64,000 nt of DNA from Montifringilla adamsi. Its lineage: Eukaryota > Chordata > Aves > Passeriformes > Passeridae. The stretch covers positions 62,001 to 126,000 of the forward strand of contig JAGGNK010006448.1 in NCBI GenBank assembly GCA_017590115.1. The letters are read 5' to 3'. Below are positions 1-12,955 of the stretch, piece by piece (position 1 is the first letter of the stretch; each line of letters begins with the position of its first letter). The notes beneath the pieces were generated by a model, which saw nothing but the letters and a program-made list of their open reading frames with translations, had not been told where the DNA came from and made no database searches. The translations under genes were made by a program, and so were the position numbers.

Positions 1-422
1 CTGTGGATAGAACTAAAGTTGGTTTTTTTGAACAGAGAATTTGAGAGCAATAAGCATTTTAGAAATGAGTAGGAATTTGAAGATGGTAAAGAGAAAATGA
101 CAATGATGAAAAAAATGAAGAGGCATACAACTGTAAAGACAATAGTAACACAAGAGGTGAAAACAAACTAACTGCAGGGAAATTTTTTATGTATCAATCA
201 CAGGTAAGTAATACAAAGGGGTCTTTTGTGTACAATATTTAGAGGGTATCTTTGTCTTAGATTTTCTACTTGGCTTGATACAATAGTTGCTTTCTAAATC
301 ACTGTAACCTTCTGTCACACTTGTATGGGCAATGGACTCCACTGTAACTATGCCTTGTGAGAACATTGCCACCTTCTGTTTGCTTTGACCCAGCCATCCA
401 CTAACATCATCTGCCAGCTTCC

Positions 423-444
423 AAAAAAAAAAAAAAAAAAAAAA
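423..444. repeat. poly-A tract, (A)22
   Basis: An uninterrupted run of 22 A. No retroposed gene body is visible on either side, so it is read as a simple mononucleotide repeat and not as the tail of a processed pseudogene. Confidence 0.95.
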
Positions 445-1100
445 TCCCTGAAAATAAGCATTCCTTATGCACAGCCTTGTATTGCAGATCCTTTCACTGT
501 ATGCCATAGGACAAACATGAAGTGAGTTACACTTTAGGCAGTATATTTTGGTTTACATTTCTGTAGGAATGAGGTCTAAAGCCATGAGGCATGTGGTGAG
601 GGGTTTACCATGAGAAAGGAATTAACGTGGGTTTACTAGCCTGCTGATGGAAGTGACAGGATATCAGGCAGAGGTTATCTCATCTTAGCCTCAGGAGGGT
701 TGAAGAGGGAGGATACCAAAATGTCACACCCTTACACAAGACCCACAACTTTTGTAAACAAAACTCTCCAAATCTTTCATTCACATGTAAAGTCCCTGCC
801 TCCCTTACCATTATGACAGACATCGGGCATTCGAAATTCTCTATAGCAGAGGATAATGATGCAACACCATTTCACACAAATTGACATGCTGACTCCTCTC
901 TTCTCCCCAAAGCTGGGATGCCACTTTGATAAAATTTGAGTCTCTGACTGTGTCAGATGTAACCCGGTGAAACAAACCTTAATTGATTGCAGAGTTAAGA
1001 TCAATGAATTACCAACTGATCTTTTTTTTTGTAGCATGTCTATTTAGCACTAATGCAGTAAGTGCATTTAGCAGCGGTAATTTCCAAATTCATATTTTCT

Positions 1101-1132
1101 TTGCTTCAATAAATCAATTTGCTTCAATAAAT
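1101..1132. repeat. two-copy 18-bp tandem duplication
   Basis: The motif TTGCTTCAATAAAT occurs at 1101-1114 and again at 1119-1132, a period of 18. This is probably a small replication-slippage duplication. Confidence 0.8.
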
Positions 1133-1371
1133 ACCATTACATTTGTGATTGTGAAAGTTTTTATTGAATGCAACCAGTCTGATAGTGTCAAACTATCATA
1201 ATTAGAAATTAAGTGTAGCCAACCTCATGTTGAGACAAGAATTTACTGGAAATAGAAACTGGAAATAGCAATGAGATAAGAAAACAAAGAATAACAACAA
1301 TATTAATAACAAAAAGAATAAGACAAAGAAACTATTTGCATGGAATACTTACAGCAAATACTGACCACCTC

Positions 1372-1535
1372 ATTAGGGCCCAAACAGAACCCACACCCCT
1401 CCCGTCAGAAGCCAGAGTCCCTTTTCTCCTGCCCCTGGCAATGACATGAGGTGGTACCAAGGCTCATTAGGGTCTGACCATGTTCTCTGCCAGCTATTGC
1501 AAAAAATTTGCCCTCTCCTTGCCTGAAACCAGAAC
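1372..1535. other. GC-richer patch of unknown origin, possible ERV/LTR scrap
   Basis: About 160 bases with clearly higher G+C than the AT-rich surroundings, including CCCACACCCCTCCC and GCCCCTGGCAATGACATGAGG. The sharp composition change suggests an inserted old repeat. Read on the minus strand it has the feel of avian retroviral LTR or leader sequence, but I cannot name a family and see no terminal TG/CA or target duplication. Confidence 0.3.
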
Positions 1536-2326
1536 AATAATATGAAGAAAAGGAAGTCACTTAAACTTGTCAATGCAATAAATAGAACAAAATTAATATA
1601 ACAGTAGTAACCTTACCTCTAGTCTATCTTGGTTGTGTGATATGGATGGTTAAAGGGGGATTTTGTAGGCATTAAATCCATCTTCACTCAGTAGCCATGA
1701 ATTATGAACTGATTGCAACTGAAATTTGAGGAAGCTGATATGTCCTGTTTTAGTCTGTTTCTGTCTTGGGAATGGCTTAGAGATGAATAATTTAATGTAA
1801 AGCATTTTAAGACATATTTTTGTTACAGGACAAGATGAAAGACTAATGGCTCAGATGTCAGTTCTTGAAGGCAATATTAAAAGTAATACTGCATTAAAAA
1901 GTTTAGTCTAGTTTCCATCAATAGAGCTTCTTTGTCACCTAACTCATTTTGCAAATTTCTCAAAAGGCAAATAAAACCTTTTTTCACCTTTCCTCTTTAT
2001 AGCCTAATGAAAAAGGTATCACAGTGAACAGCTACATGAAATAAACTAATGGGGGATTTAGTTGCATAAACACTTCTATCTAACAGCTTGTGAGATGACA
2101 CCAGGTTACTGGAAATATGTACCTTTCTGAAGAAGTAGCTGGCATGTACTCCCATAGTGTCTGCATTTAGAGAACTGAATACCAACACTAAAATTTCATT
2201 TGCTTCTACCTTGAATTTGTTACACACAATTTTTACATCCTTGATGGATTATATTATTTCAGGTGATGAAACCTTCTAGGTAACTTCATATACTGGTCTA
2301 TTGCCCCCAGTGACAGCTGCCTAGTC

Positions 2327-2405
2327 TGCCCTCATCCTCTCTTTGCTCTTCCTCTCTGCTCTTCCTTTTATCTTTTCTTCCTTCTGCCCTCCTCCCCTTC
2401 TGTAG
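2327..2405 (+). repeat. polypyrimidine tract ending in TGTAG
   Basis: Nearly 75 bases of C/T with only a few purines, then TGTAG|G. It resembles a strong 3' splice-site pyrimidine tract, and a homopyrimidine run can also adopt triplex structure. The sequence that follows (from 2406) has no supported coding frame, so an exon is not called. Confidence 0.6.
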
Positions 2406-2435
2406 GACAAAACTCTTTGAGTACTTTTGTATGGC

Positions 2436-2466
2436 CAGGAAGCCTAAATTTTACCCAGGCTTCCTG
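2436..2466. repeat. perfect 10-bp inverted repeat
   Basis: CAGGAAGCCT at 2436-2445 is the exact reverse complement of AGGCTTCCTG at 2457-2466, separated by 11 bases. It would form a small stem-loop as RNA. It is too short for a microRNA precursor. Confidence 0.8.
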
Positions 2467-2550
2467 ATGAGATGCCAGGCTTTATATTCCATGTCCAAAA
2501 AAGTGTTACCAAGACCTTAATGTGTTTTGTCTGGAATACGTGTTTGCTAA

Positions 2551-2589
2551 ACTGACATATATTGGCATTTTGATGCCATTTATGTCAGT
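2551..2589. repeat. 39-nt two-part hairpin
   Basis: ACTGACATA (2551-2559) pairs perfectly with TATGTCAGT (2581-2589). Inside it TGGCAT (2563-2568) pairs with ATGCCA (2573-2578), leaving a four-base loop and a 3x2 internal loop. The stem does not extend outward, so it is well short of a usual pre-microRNA. Confidence 0.75.
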
Positions 2590-3491
2590 ATTGTGCTCTT
2601 GCTCAGAGCTGTATGATAGATAATCCTCTAGTACCTACTGTTGCCTTAAACTATTAACTGTAACTTTAGCCCCTTTTTCTAGTTTATTGAAGATCTATCA
2701 GCTTCTTATCTGTGTTGGCTCCAAAATATCTGTCTGCAATGTATCAGTGAACAATCTTAAGATCTTTCTGTTGATCTCTTTCAAGTTATTTTAATCAACC
2801 TCTGTTACTAGGTATTTTATCTTCCTGTTTTCCCAAAAAGGTGGTCTTTCTAGATTAGTCATGAGCAAGTACTTTTCCTTCTGATGATTGTTGATATATT
2901 TTCCTGCAATTGATATAATCACTTTCAAATACACACACAAAACTGTTCTCCACTCTTCTACAGAAAATCCCACATTTTTCTGTGTTTTTTTTTTCTTTCT
3001 GCAGCACATACACCGATATATACCACACATTTGTGTTGCACTTGATTAAATTTTTGTGTTTAATTCATGGCAATGAAGGAGTCCTACTAGTGCAACACCT
3101 GTTTGCAACTTTTCTGTTTCTTCATCCTTTTTATATATAGGAGAGTCTTTACTGTTTTCTTTTTTTCTTGCCCTCAGTATCCCTGATGCCTCACTTCGCT
3201 TTCCAGACTGTGTCCATCTTTGAGGAATTGTTTCCATTCTATAACACTAACAAACATTACTTTTTCTCCTTTGTTGCATCTAATGTTGGAACATAAGCCT
3301 GAATCAAGGTGAAGCTAAAGTCTAGAACCAATTGTTCTCTTTCTGCTATGCAGGTAATACCCATGCTGCTGCCTGGTTAATATTTTTTGATTTAGAGATT
3401 ATGATAATCCATCAAATTTCTTTGTTTTCTGTACATCCTGTCTTCTAAATGATCTCACATACTATTTTCATCTTTAAAGCTGTTTTTTTTT

Positions 3492-4072
3492 TGTTGTTTT
3501 TCAACCCCAGAAGCAGCTCAGCTCAACACAGCCAGTCCCTCACTGGCACTGTTGGATGTGGGAGGGAAATGGAAAGAGAAAAGTTAAGTATTTATAAATT
3601 GAGCGATAAAGACAATTTTAATAGCAAAAGCTGTGCATGAAAGGACAAAACATCAAGAAATTCATCCTCCGCATCCCATAGGCAGGCAGATGTTTAGTCA
3701 TTTCCAGGAAAACAGGGCACTGTCACCTGTACAAGTGACTTGGGAAGACAAACACCACCAATTCGAATGACTCCCCTTCCTCCTTTTTCTCCCAGGTTTA
3801 CATGCTGACATGACACCAAATGGCCTGAGATACCCATTTGATCAGCTGGGGTCAGCTCTCCCAGCTGTGTCCCCTCACAAATTCTTGTGCACCCCCAGCC
3901 TTCTCACTGATGGGGTAGGTTGAGAGGAGGAAAAGGACTTGTCTCTGTGCAAACACTGCCCAGCAGTAGCTAAATCATCCTTGAATTATTATTTTCAGCA
4001 CGAATTTAAACACAACCCTGTGTACCAGCCATTGTGAAGAATATTAACTGTGTTCCAGTCAAAACCAGAATA
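3492..4072 (-). mobile_element. endogenous retrovirus LTR, solo, minus strand
   Basis: The 581 bases align along their full length with an LTR family I remember as common in passerine and other neoavian genomes; the family name is not certain. On the minus strand the 5' end lies near 4072 and the 3' end at the TG/CA edge at 3492. The central promoter region lies about 3795-3830. There the TATA-like position reads TGTAAA and the neighbouring CRE-like site is degraded, so promoter activity is doubtful. No gag, pol or env sequence flanks it, which fits a solo LTR left by recombination. A target-site duplication is not evident: the left flank is poly-T and the right flank TATAT. Divergence looks high. 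Short open frames inside it are chance frames. Confidence 0.8.
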
Positions 4073-5734
4073 TATATTGAGCACAATTCCTCAAGTACTT
4101 AAGGGCAGCTATGGAACAACATTATACCACAGGAACGAGTCAATTTCTAAACCAGCATTTCTGGCAGTGGATAAAACTCTCATGCTGAATAATTCTTGAA
4201 GTGTATGTTCAGTTCTTGTTCTCATTTTACGATTTTCTTTGATGAATAAAAATGCCACTGGATTTCTCTCCACTATTTATTTTTCCACACAGACATTTTT
4301 ACTTTTTTTAAAGACAATATTGTAATATTAGTTCTGCATCAAAATACTTTCACACCATTTGTCACAGTCAAATCACTTAGGAAAGCAGAGGATCTATGAG
4401 ATTTAAATCAAACTAAATAAAATAGAAATAGTCTTATGTGAAAATCCAGACTGAGATCAAAACTGGGTCTTTATGCTTCTTTTATGAACTTCAGAATTGA
4501 ATCATCAGAACAAAAATGTTAGCAATGGAAATATGTTTTAAGATATGTTAGAGACTCAAATAGCCAAATCTTTATCCTACAAATTCAGATTTTTATCAAA
4601 CTAAACTGAACAGCATAATGTGCATCCTGTTCTGTCAATCACACAAATTTTCCTTTTAGACAAAAGGCACCTTTTTTCTTCGTTCCATATACAATAAATA
4701 TAGAGATATAGATACAGGTATGTACATCTGCGCATTTGTGTGACCTTGACTCCTCAAGGTTATAGTATATATGTTTTTCTAGATCCATCTGGCTACAGTC
4801 AAAGCCATTAAATATATAATATTTACTTGACATACAAGTTACAGGAAGCTGAAAAGTTTTAAGAGCTCTATACTTCTCTTAACTCAGATCAGGTAGATAT
4901 ATTTTATATAAACAAAATTGATTTTGACAAATATCCTTTAAAAGCAAAGAAAAAACAATGTTGACCAACTTTACATATAGAGATATACACAGAGAAATAC
5001 ATATGAAGAGAAGAATTCTACTTTCAAGAACATGAGAGAACACAATTACTACTAAATAGCTTTTTTTAAAGATAAATCAAATCTCATACAAATACTTTCC
5101 TGTCTTTATTAATTAATACTTAATATTCATATTGGGAAAAATAGAGAACTGCATAAGAAAATAAACTTCCTCATGAAATATGCTGGTTTCAATTTCTATT
5201 TTAAATTTAGAAAGCAATGAAAGAGGAAAAATAATTTTACTCTTTGGCAGCAATAACAGTGACTTTTGAAGGAAACATGTCAGTTACAGATAATATATCA
5301 GGCTGTTCAAAGTGCTATTCTGTTCCTTCTGAATAGATCTAGAAAAGAATAAATATGTCTTACTTTGAATTTCCTTTCTTACCTTATTGTTTCTTTCTCT
5401 TACTGTAATATTTCACTCATCTACTGCTCTTAGGATATGAGCTTCCTTAACATGTCCAACAGTGAAGCAGAAAGAAAAAAATAATAAAAGGCCATAGTCA
5501 CATGGTGGTTTGAGTTTGACAGACAGACTTATCTGCCCCTGGGCTAAACTAGAAACTGCTATTGTTTTCCAGTTAAAAATATATAAATTTTGCACTTGTG
5601 TATGTTCTGTTCTGCAATTAAAAGGGAATTGTGCACAACATATATAAATGTAGGTCTCTGCAAGGCAGAGTTAATAATATTAAGTATTTAACTTTAAATT
5701 GGTTAAAATTATTTATTTGCAATTTATCCCACTG

Positions 5735-5830
5735 GGGTTGAGTTTGGGTTTGGTTGTTTTTTGGTGGGGATGGTGCTGGTGTGTGGTTATGTGTTATGTT
5801 CATTTGCTTCTTGGTTTCTTTTTGTTGATT
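5735..5830 (+). repeat. GT-rich low-complexity stretch
   Basis: The plus strand is dominated by G and T with few A or C (GGGTTTGGTTG, GGTGCTGGTGTGTGG). It is one of several such stretches in the window, all GT-rich on the plus strand. Confidence 0.6.
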
Positions 5831-6096
5831 TCAGGTTTCTGTGTGTTTAACTATTTGTGTCATTCCACTATGTGATAATGTTTAATTGGCAAGTTCAGTC
5901 TTCCTACAATAATATGGAGGAAGATTTCTCCTCTGAGAGGAAGGTTTCTCCCGTGAACTCTGCAGCAAAGCAAATATCTCACACAGCTGAGATGCTTGTA
6001 TGTAAATTTGAAAAAGAAGACAAGGGCCATGTTTCAACATTTCAGGTAAATGGAATAAGATTTTAAGCATCCCATCTTACCAGACATTCATCAATT

Positions 6097-6120
6097 AAAA
6101 AAAAAAAAAAAAGAAAAAAA
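6097..6120. repeat. poly-A tract
   Basis: Sixteen A, one G, then seven A, followed by an A/C-rich tail. This is simple sequence with no retrogene attached. Confidence 0.9.
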
Positions 6121-8102
6121 CCCAAAAAAACCAAGCATGACTTAATGCCATGTATATCTTTTAAGTATGCAACCCCTATCTAAAAGTGAGGTTATTTTGA
6201 ATAATTTATGATTCAGAAATTATTATGTCCCCAACAGTTTAACTCTCTGGGACCTAACTATACTAATTATACTAAATCTTAACAGAATAAAGTCTTCCTG
6301 ATGGTCTTCCCAAATTAATTTCTAAGGTAGTGACTTTGAATGATAAGGCAAGATATTCACACTGTCTACTAGTTACTGTCAAGAGAAGGATTAGTCCCTG
6401 TTCCTTGCAACCATGGCAGGTGTGGGTCCTGCTTTATTTCTTACAGTTGAAAACTCTCTGTTTACCACACTGAACTCTGCATTTGCCTGGCCTTGCTCCA
6501 GTGAATGTCATGAAGTTCCTACAACAAAATAAGGGATGTTTTAACATCATCACTAGTACAGAGAAATTAAAAGTTTGAATATAGAATTTATTTTTAAAAT
6601 ATTAAGAACCTAGTAGGAAGTCTTCTGTAAAGTTACAATATTTATTAACAGGAGAGATCCATAGAAATAATTTCACCCACCATAGCTACAAATCTAAAAG
6701 TGGTAGAATTTTTACTGGAATAATTGACTAATGTAATGTTTTAGTCCATTCTGCCTTTATAGAATATAAAAGATGAGACATGAAGAAAAGCTTCTGACAA
6801 ATTTTATTAGGATTTTGTGAAAGGACTGAGATCTAAGCACTTTATTGCTTACCTCCATGACAGCAAAAATTCTTCCCATTGTTACGAAGACTGAGAAATA
6901 CATACATTGTCATTTTTGAGGACCAAAATGGAAGAACCTTCTCTTTTCTGGTCTGTCACAAGGTGAAGGAAGATACTTCACAACTAGATAAATAAACATG
7001 GTTCAATTTATAATCTTCTAAATAAAAACCAAGTTTCTAACAACTCAGAATATGTCTCAGAGTATTTACAATGCAAAAGTATGTATCAGGATTGGTCACC
7101 TTCAGAATCAATAAAAAGGAAAAAAATCAGTATATACTTTTTCTTATCTTGAAATGCAAATGTAAATAGGTCAAATAATTGTTACTCCAAAGGCATGATT
7201 TTTCCTCACTAAATTTGAAGGGAGTTTATAGTAGTCATCTCAGTGTAGGTAGTAACACAGTACAGCATGTAAAGTTAGGCAAAATTTATCCCCTTCTCTG
7301 ACTCCAGAATTCTGATACATCCACCATCTGTTGTGCCTGAACAGATTCCAGTTCCATCTCCTCTTCAGCATCATGATTTGAATTATTATTTCTTTTGTGT
7401 TTGTGAGCATATTGGAAGGTGTCATAATGCACAAAGCTAACTTTGGGGATCAAGACTTGCTACCACTAACAACATTTTTCTGTGACTGTGAATTCACAGA
7501 TACATTAAACTCTTTTACAAGGTTTTGCACTGTCCTTATACAGAAGCAGATCCGAGGGTGTGTCCCATAGACTGGACAAACAATGTAGACTCAAAAGGAT
7601 TACCAGCAGGTGAGTAAAAGTCACAGCTGCTCTAAGATGAATGATGATGATGAAAATCTTATCATGACTGGGAAAAAGTTGACATTAATTTCCTACAAGG
7701 GTATTAGCTCATGATAGTAATAGTAGCCTGTGGAAAAATCACAAGCAAATGATTAAACTGCAAATGATATAAAACAGAAGTGTTTTTTGGATTCAAAACA
7801 AACTTTAGTTTGGGAAGTTTAAAGGATGAAAGCCTGAAGTGTGACTTTATTCCCCTTTTTTCATGCAGTTAGCTATCCTCAAGTTTTGTTTTCTTTGATC
7901 CACTATTTGTCTAAAAATATCTATTTGTGTCTAAAGCATAAAGAAATCTTGAAGGATGTCCAAGAGATTTTGTGGACAATTCCTTTCATAAAGAAAATCA
8001 AAACATCTTTCAAGTATTTTGTTTAAATTGAAAGGTACATTTTAAAACATAAATCTCCCACTCTTGCATTTCATATAGATTGATAAATGGTGAAACCTGC
8101 AC

Positions 8103-8117
8103 ATATATATATATATA
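8103..8117. repeat. (AT)n dinucleotide repeat
   Basis: A run of alternating A and T of 15 bases, followed by degenerate AT-rich sequence with ACATGTATAT. It is a short microsatellite. Confidence 0.85.
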
Positions 8118-11100
8118 CATATTCACATGTATATAAAATTGCACATAATCTTCTATTATTCTGCTCAACTACTCCTAATGTTGTGCTGTCAGCATCAACA
8201 TGTGCTAATAAACATAAAGAGCATTGCTTTGTGGGATTATTAGAAGAGTGATGATTTAAAAAACTTGTGAATATATGAACTCAATTTTAGTTAAAGGTAT
8301 GCTAGATCCAGGTATCAAAACATTGTTTTTACCAGATGATGATGGAAAATGAATATCCAAATCAAAGGCTGGATATTTATTTTGTTGAATTTAAGGCTTG
8401 TAACTTACTTATTTGCTTCTTTTTTTGTGCTCTCAAATACTTCCCAGCTATGTCTTATCATCCAGTATGTGGCTCTTTCTTTTGCAAGTCTGTTGGGGTT
8501 GCATCTTTTCCTCCATGGTAAGGCTTATCTTAGCTATGCTAATGTTGTGTTTCTGAGTCTGTTGGAAGCCTTGTCTGGCTCCAAATCCAAGAATTAAACC
8601 ACACATAACACGTTGCTGCTGGACCACCACACTGATACATAAATATGGATATCCCAAGGTATAGGAACCCAGACGAGGCAGTTGTTATTTTGGAAAGTGA
8701 AGGAGATAATTTCACTTGAACGTGCTAGTAAAAGCTGAAGCATATTCGAAAAGTTAAGGGTTTTAACAAGGGTGTAATTCTGGACATTATACAACATGTG
8801 GCAAGTGGCACTGCTTTGTGCAAGTTTGGTGCAGTGCTTGCTTCCTTTCATCTCCACTATTACCATGGAAATATAGTTATTTCCAAAGTCCCATACACAC
8901 AGTAACTAAATTCAGCAGCTGTGTCAAAGGTTAAGTGTAAGGCAAATGGATTTCTAGGTTACTGTCTCAAGGACATATCATAGGGCAAAGTCTTCACAAT
9001 CCAACCACAAAGTAATGAATATTGAGCATGCAGACGTTCCTACAGAACTCATAGAACATAAATAGAAGTCTAGTTTTAAAATCCTTCCTTATTGAAATGG
9101 CTGCCTCCTACCCTGGGATTACAGTACCTGACCTCTTTGGACACAGCAGATGTACCTGCCTGCCTTAGTCACAATTTTTTCAAGATACAGGAAACAATCC
9201 TTACAATACTAGCATCCTTTCCTTAAGATATAATGTCTACTTAACAACTACTTACTCCCATGACTAAGAAAAACAAAACTAAGTAGAATTTAATTTCATA
9301 AGTAATATAAAAACTTTTGTGAGAATGATTTAATTAGCACAATTATGAGCCCCAAATATTTATAGTTTGTAAAAATGGACAGCTATCTCGTTTAGGTTTT
9401 TATTATTGTACTATGCAAATAAAATAAGTAATTGCATAGCCGTTGATAAAACTGTGTCACACTTAGAGAAGTGAAAGTGGCATTATAGTTATGCTTGAAT
9501 TTTAACAGGCTAAAGGAAGACAATCTGGCCTGAGATGTTAACTGTAACTTAGTTCATCAAAAATGTTTGACATTCAAGAGCTAATCAGTTCTGACTTTCA
9601 GTATCTACAGTCAAAATTGTTATTCTTGGAATATCAGTTTATTTTTTGAAAGAAGCTAAACCTCATGTTTTCAGCACTGGAGGACTTTAGAGGCCAAAGA
9701 ATTTATCAGCATTTTCAGATATCTGTTATTCATAATTATACAAAACAATTCAGTTTTTGTTAACATCTACAATATCTACAGAGAGATGAAGAAGCAAAGT
9801 ATTTCTTCATCTGTGTGGGCCTGAAGTTTGATCTGGTCATCTTGAGTTCTATCACATATTGAAAAACAGACCTTATACAGAATCACATGAAAAGAAAGGA
9901 ACAATCCAGGTTATTTAACTCACATATTGAGGATAGTCTATCTACCCAGGACACAGAATTCCATTTTTCTTTGATCACATACTTCACATTCATGGCAAAA
10001 TTCTTCTGTAAAGAACGTTTTGCTTATCAAGTTAGTGTGTTTTACACAAAAAAATTAAATTATCCTAGAGGCAGAAGGATTCAAATTATTTCTTTGTTGG
10101 TAATTCTCTAATTTGAAATTAGATATTCAGGAAAACAAATGTTTAAAATTAAGCATTTTCCTAAAAAATGGTGCATGATACAGTCAGATGAAAAGCTTAA
10201 ATTTTCATAAAGCCATTTATGAATGAAAAACAGCGAACAGCTAAAAATCATGTGTAATCATTTTGTATCCAAAGACTCAAAATAATGTCAATATTGTAAA
10301 AGATCCTCTGAAGTAATAACCAGAAGAGAGCAGGTTTTCTATTGTTTCTTTTAACTTTGTTTACAAGTACTAATTGCAGGAACACTGACCAGCTGTCTCT
10401 GAAATAGCTCTGCACCGCAGTGTGAAACAGATTTGGGGCTTTCTCATTTGTTTTACATTCTCTGAGGCTGTCAGCTTGTGTGAGCTTTTTTATTTTGTCT
10501 TCCTCAGACCATATTTTTGAAATGTGCCTTACTTATTTAGAATTTCTTAAAAATGCATGTCACTGTGTTGAAAAACTCCTTCAGGTTCATAGCTGTGAGA
10601 AGTCAAACAAGGCAGAAAGTCTAAGCCTAAAGTATCTTCAAAAATTTGGAGAATTCTAGGCAATCCAGGGACATAAGGTGATTAATATTTAATTATGCAA
10701 TAAACATGGGAAAAAAAGGCTTTACTTCTGCAGTGGCTACTATGTGTGTGATATAAGCAGGTTCTGTGACAGTACTAAGGCATAGAGGAGGAAGACAGAA
10801 CCACAGTGAAAATACAGATTTCATTCTTTTTCATTCTTTTTCACCAAGCTGAGAACAGAGACCAGATTGTATCGTCTTAAAAGGAAGTTAAAGATGTCAG
10901 TGCTGTGCTAGGTTATTTAAGCAACCCTTTGGAACTTCTACATCAAATCAATCTTGAAAGGAGGATATGTCTAAAATGGCAAATAATTTTGTTCCTGTTT
11001 GTTTTATACAACCTTGAGATAAATTAAATTTAGGCAAAATTGCAGTTATGACACTGCAAAACAATGAAGGGCATATGAATAAATTGGTAGATATTTCAAG

Positions 11101-12899
11101 AATGACAATGAAATGCAGCAAAGCACTTAGACTTTTAAAATACTCCATGGATGCAGATGTTCAAGAGTACCATGTAGGAGTCTCCTCTAGCCTCCAAAGA
11201 TAGCTCTGCCCCCCATCATGCAACAGACCTCAAACTGACCCTTTTTTGGCATATGAAATTGTACTGGAATAAAAGTCCACACCTATCTGTCTAGAACACA
11301 GATTAAAACAGCAGTTGCCTACTGTGAAAAGGCATTAAATAATCTTCCCTTCCTATAACTTGCTGGAAAATATATAGCCAAACTTAAACAATGTTCCCTC
11401 AATCAGGCTACTGGCCAAAATAGTAGGACAGCAACAAGATGGTAATCAAACCCCTTGTTAAGGAAGTGAGGAGATTTAGGATTTTGCAGAAGTAGTCTAA
11501 GGCTCAGTCTTCAGTCGGCGCTGCATAAAACTTGTCCTCACAATTCTTTTGGAAGTTATATCCCTTGACAGTCAGAAGTCCTTGCTCCTCTTGAATGGTG
11601 AATACAGGCTAGACACAAGCAAGAAAGCATTTTGTTCTCTGAAAAGTTGCTGGATTTTTCTGCAGCAATTCTCAAAAATTACAGGAAAAGTACATGCACT
11701 TTGTCAAGGCTGATCTTAGTTCTGTGCTGTCATTAGAAAGGCAGGCGTCAACTTTGCCAGCTAGCTCCCTGGTGTTAAGTGAAAGACTAATACCTACCTT
11801 AATGGAAAGACATTTCTAAGAACTGTAGGAATCTTATCCTCAAGCTAAATGGGGTATCGGCAGTGGTAGGCAGATTTATAAATCACATAAACTCAATTAC
11901 TTTCTGGATCTTGGATTTTTAAACATATATGTCTTTTTTATCTCTCTGTTGGCATTTTGGCTAATGCAGATATCTCAGTGAACAATAAGAAGCATGTAAT
12001 AGATCTCCAACTTGTTATTCCATCTTCCTAATATATTCTGCATTTCTTGTCAAAATCTGTGTCAGTACTGGGAAAGGCTTGTTTCCAGAACAAGATAATT
12101 CCCTTTTAGCTATTTGCCATCATAGTCAACTCTTCTTCCTGCTGAAACCTGCATCTCATTTGCAATTTATTCCCACTGTTTTCAGTACTGTTCTTCACAC
12201 ATATGGAAGCTAAAGAACCTTCAGAAGAGCAGTGCTGTATGCTAAGTCAAATCATTAGAAACATAAATGGTTCTAACTCATTCTTGTGTATATTGTGTAC
12301 AATTGTGTAGCTTTCTGGCTTGTTTACAGTTATCACATAGCTAGTTTTGAAAGAAAAATATAAATTAAGAGTTGCTGCAAAAAGTACCTATCTAGAATGC
12401 TCACATAGTTCTAGTTGTTGTCAGAACTGCAATCACAGAAACAAGACAAAAAATCCTTTCGAAGAACATCAAATAACTTGTGGTGGGACCTTTTTTGCAA
12501 GCAAAGCTCTCTGGCTGAGACAAAAGTCTCTGTTTTCTTAACTATACATGAATTTTAAAAATTACAAAAACGTAAATAAATTGCTATTACAGAACTGAAT
12601 GCTAGCTTTGGTAAAGGCTAACTTTCATACCACTTTTGGTACCTTTTTAATGAAAATGTTATCCTGTTTTTCATGGCAGTCAATTGGAGAATATCAGTCA
12701 GCCCAAACAGAGGTTACTGTCTTGTAGGCTCCCTCTTTTGGATAGGCAGATCTCTTGCTGTAGTTGAATCCAGGAAACAGAAGGCAAGAGAAAGGACAGG
12801 CCATCTGGCTACTTCAGAGTGTAGCGTTACTGAAGACTACTGAAGTATTATTCTAAAACCTCATAACTTGACAGTGAGGAATATCAGGCCCACATCCTT

Positions 12900-12955
12900 C
12901 AAAATTAAGGGAATTTAGTTTAGCAGTTTAGTTTAGCAAAATTAAGGGAATTTAG
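12900..12955. repeat. 37-bp tandem duplication, 1.5 copies
   Basis: CAAAATTAAGGGAATTTAG occurs at 12900-12918 and again, identical, at 12937-12955. The intervening part itself repeats GTTTAG. The identical copies suggest a recent local duplication. Confidence 0.85.

Larger units (their letters stand above)
1..3491. other. gene-free AT-rich DNA, left flank
   Basis: No open frame here shows a family signature, codon-like conservation or convincing splice structure. The open frame covering about 187-507 on the minus strand owes its length partly to a poly-A tract read as a run of phenylalanines. Smaller items (poly-A, a GC-richer patch, a pyrimidine tract, two hairpins) are listed separately. 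The rest looks like unique intronic or intergenic sequence. Confidence 0.6.

Noticed and set aside
187..507. 106-codon minus-strand open frame
   Set aside because: It runs through the poly-A tract, giving a phenylalanine run, and the rest has no family signature.
2551..2589. microRNA precursor
   Set aside because: The stem is only 9+6 pairs and does not extend, well below the length of a normal animal pre-microRNA.
5857..6066. 69-codon frame ending in CAG|GTAAAT as a possible exon
   Set aside because: Donor-like end, but no good acceptor that leaves a plausible exon, no family resemblance, and the opposite strand is equally open.
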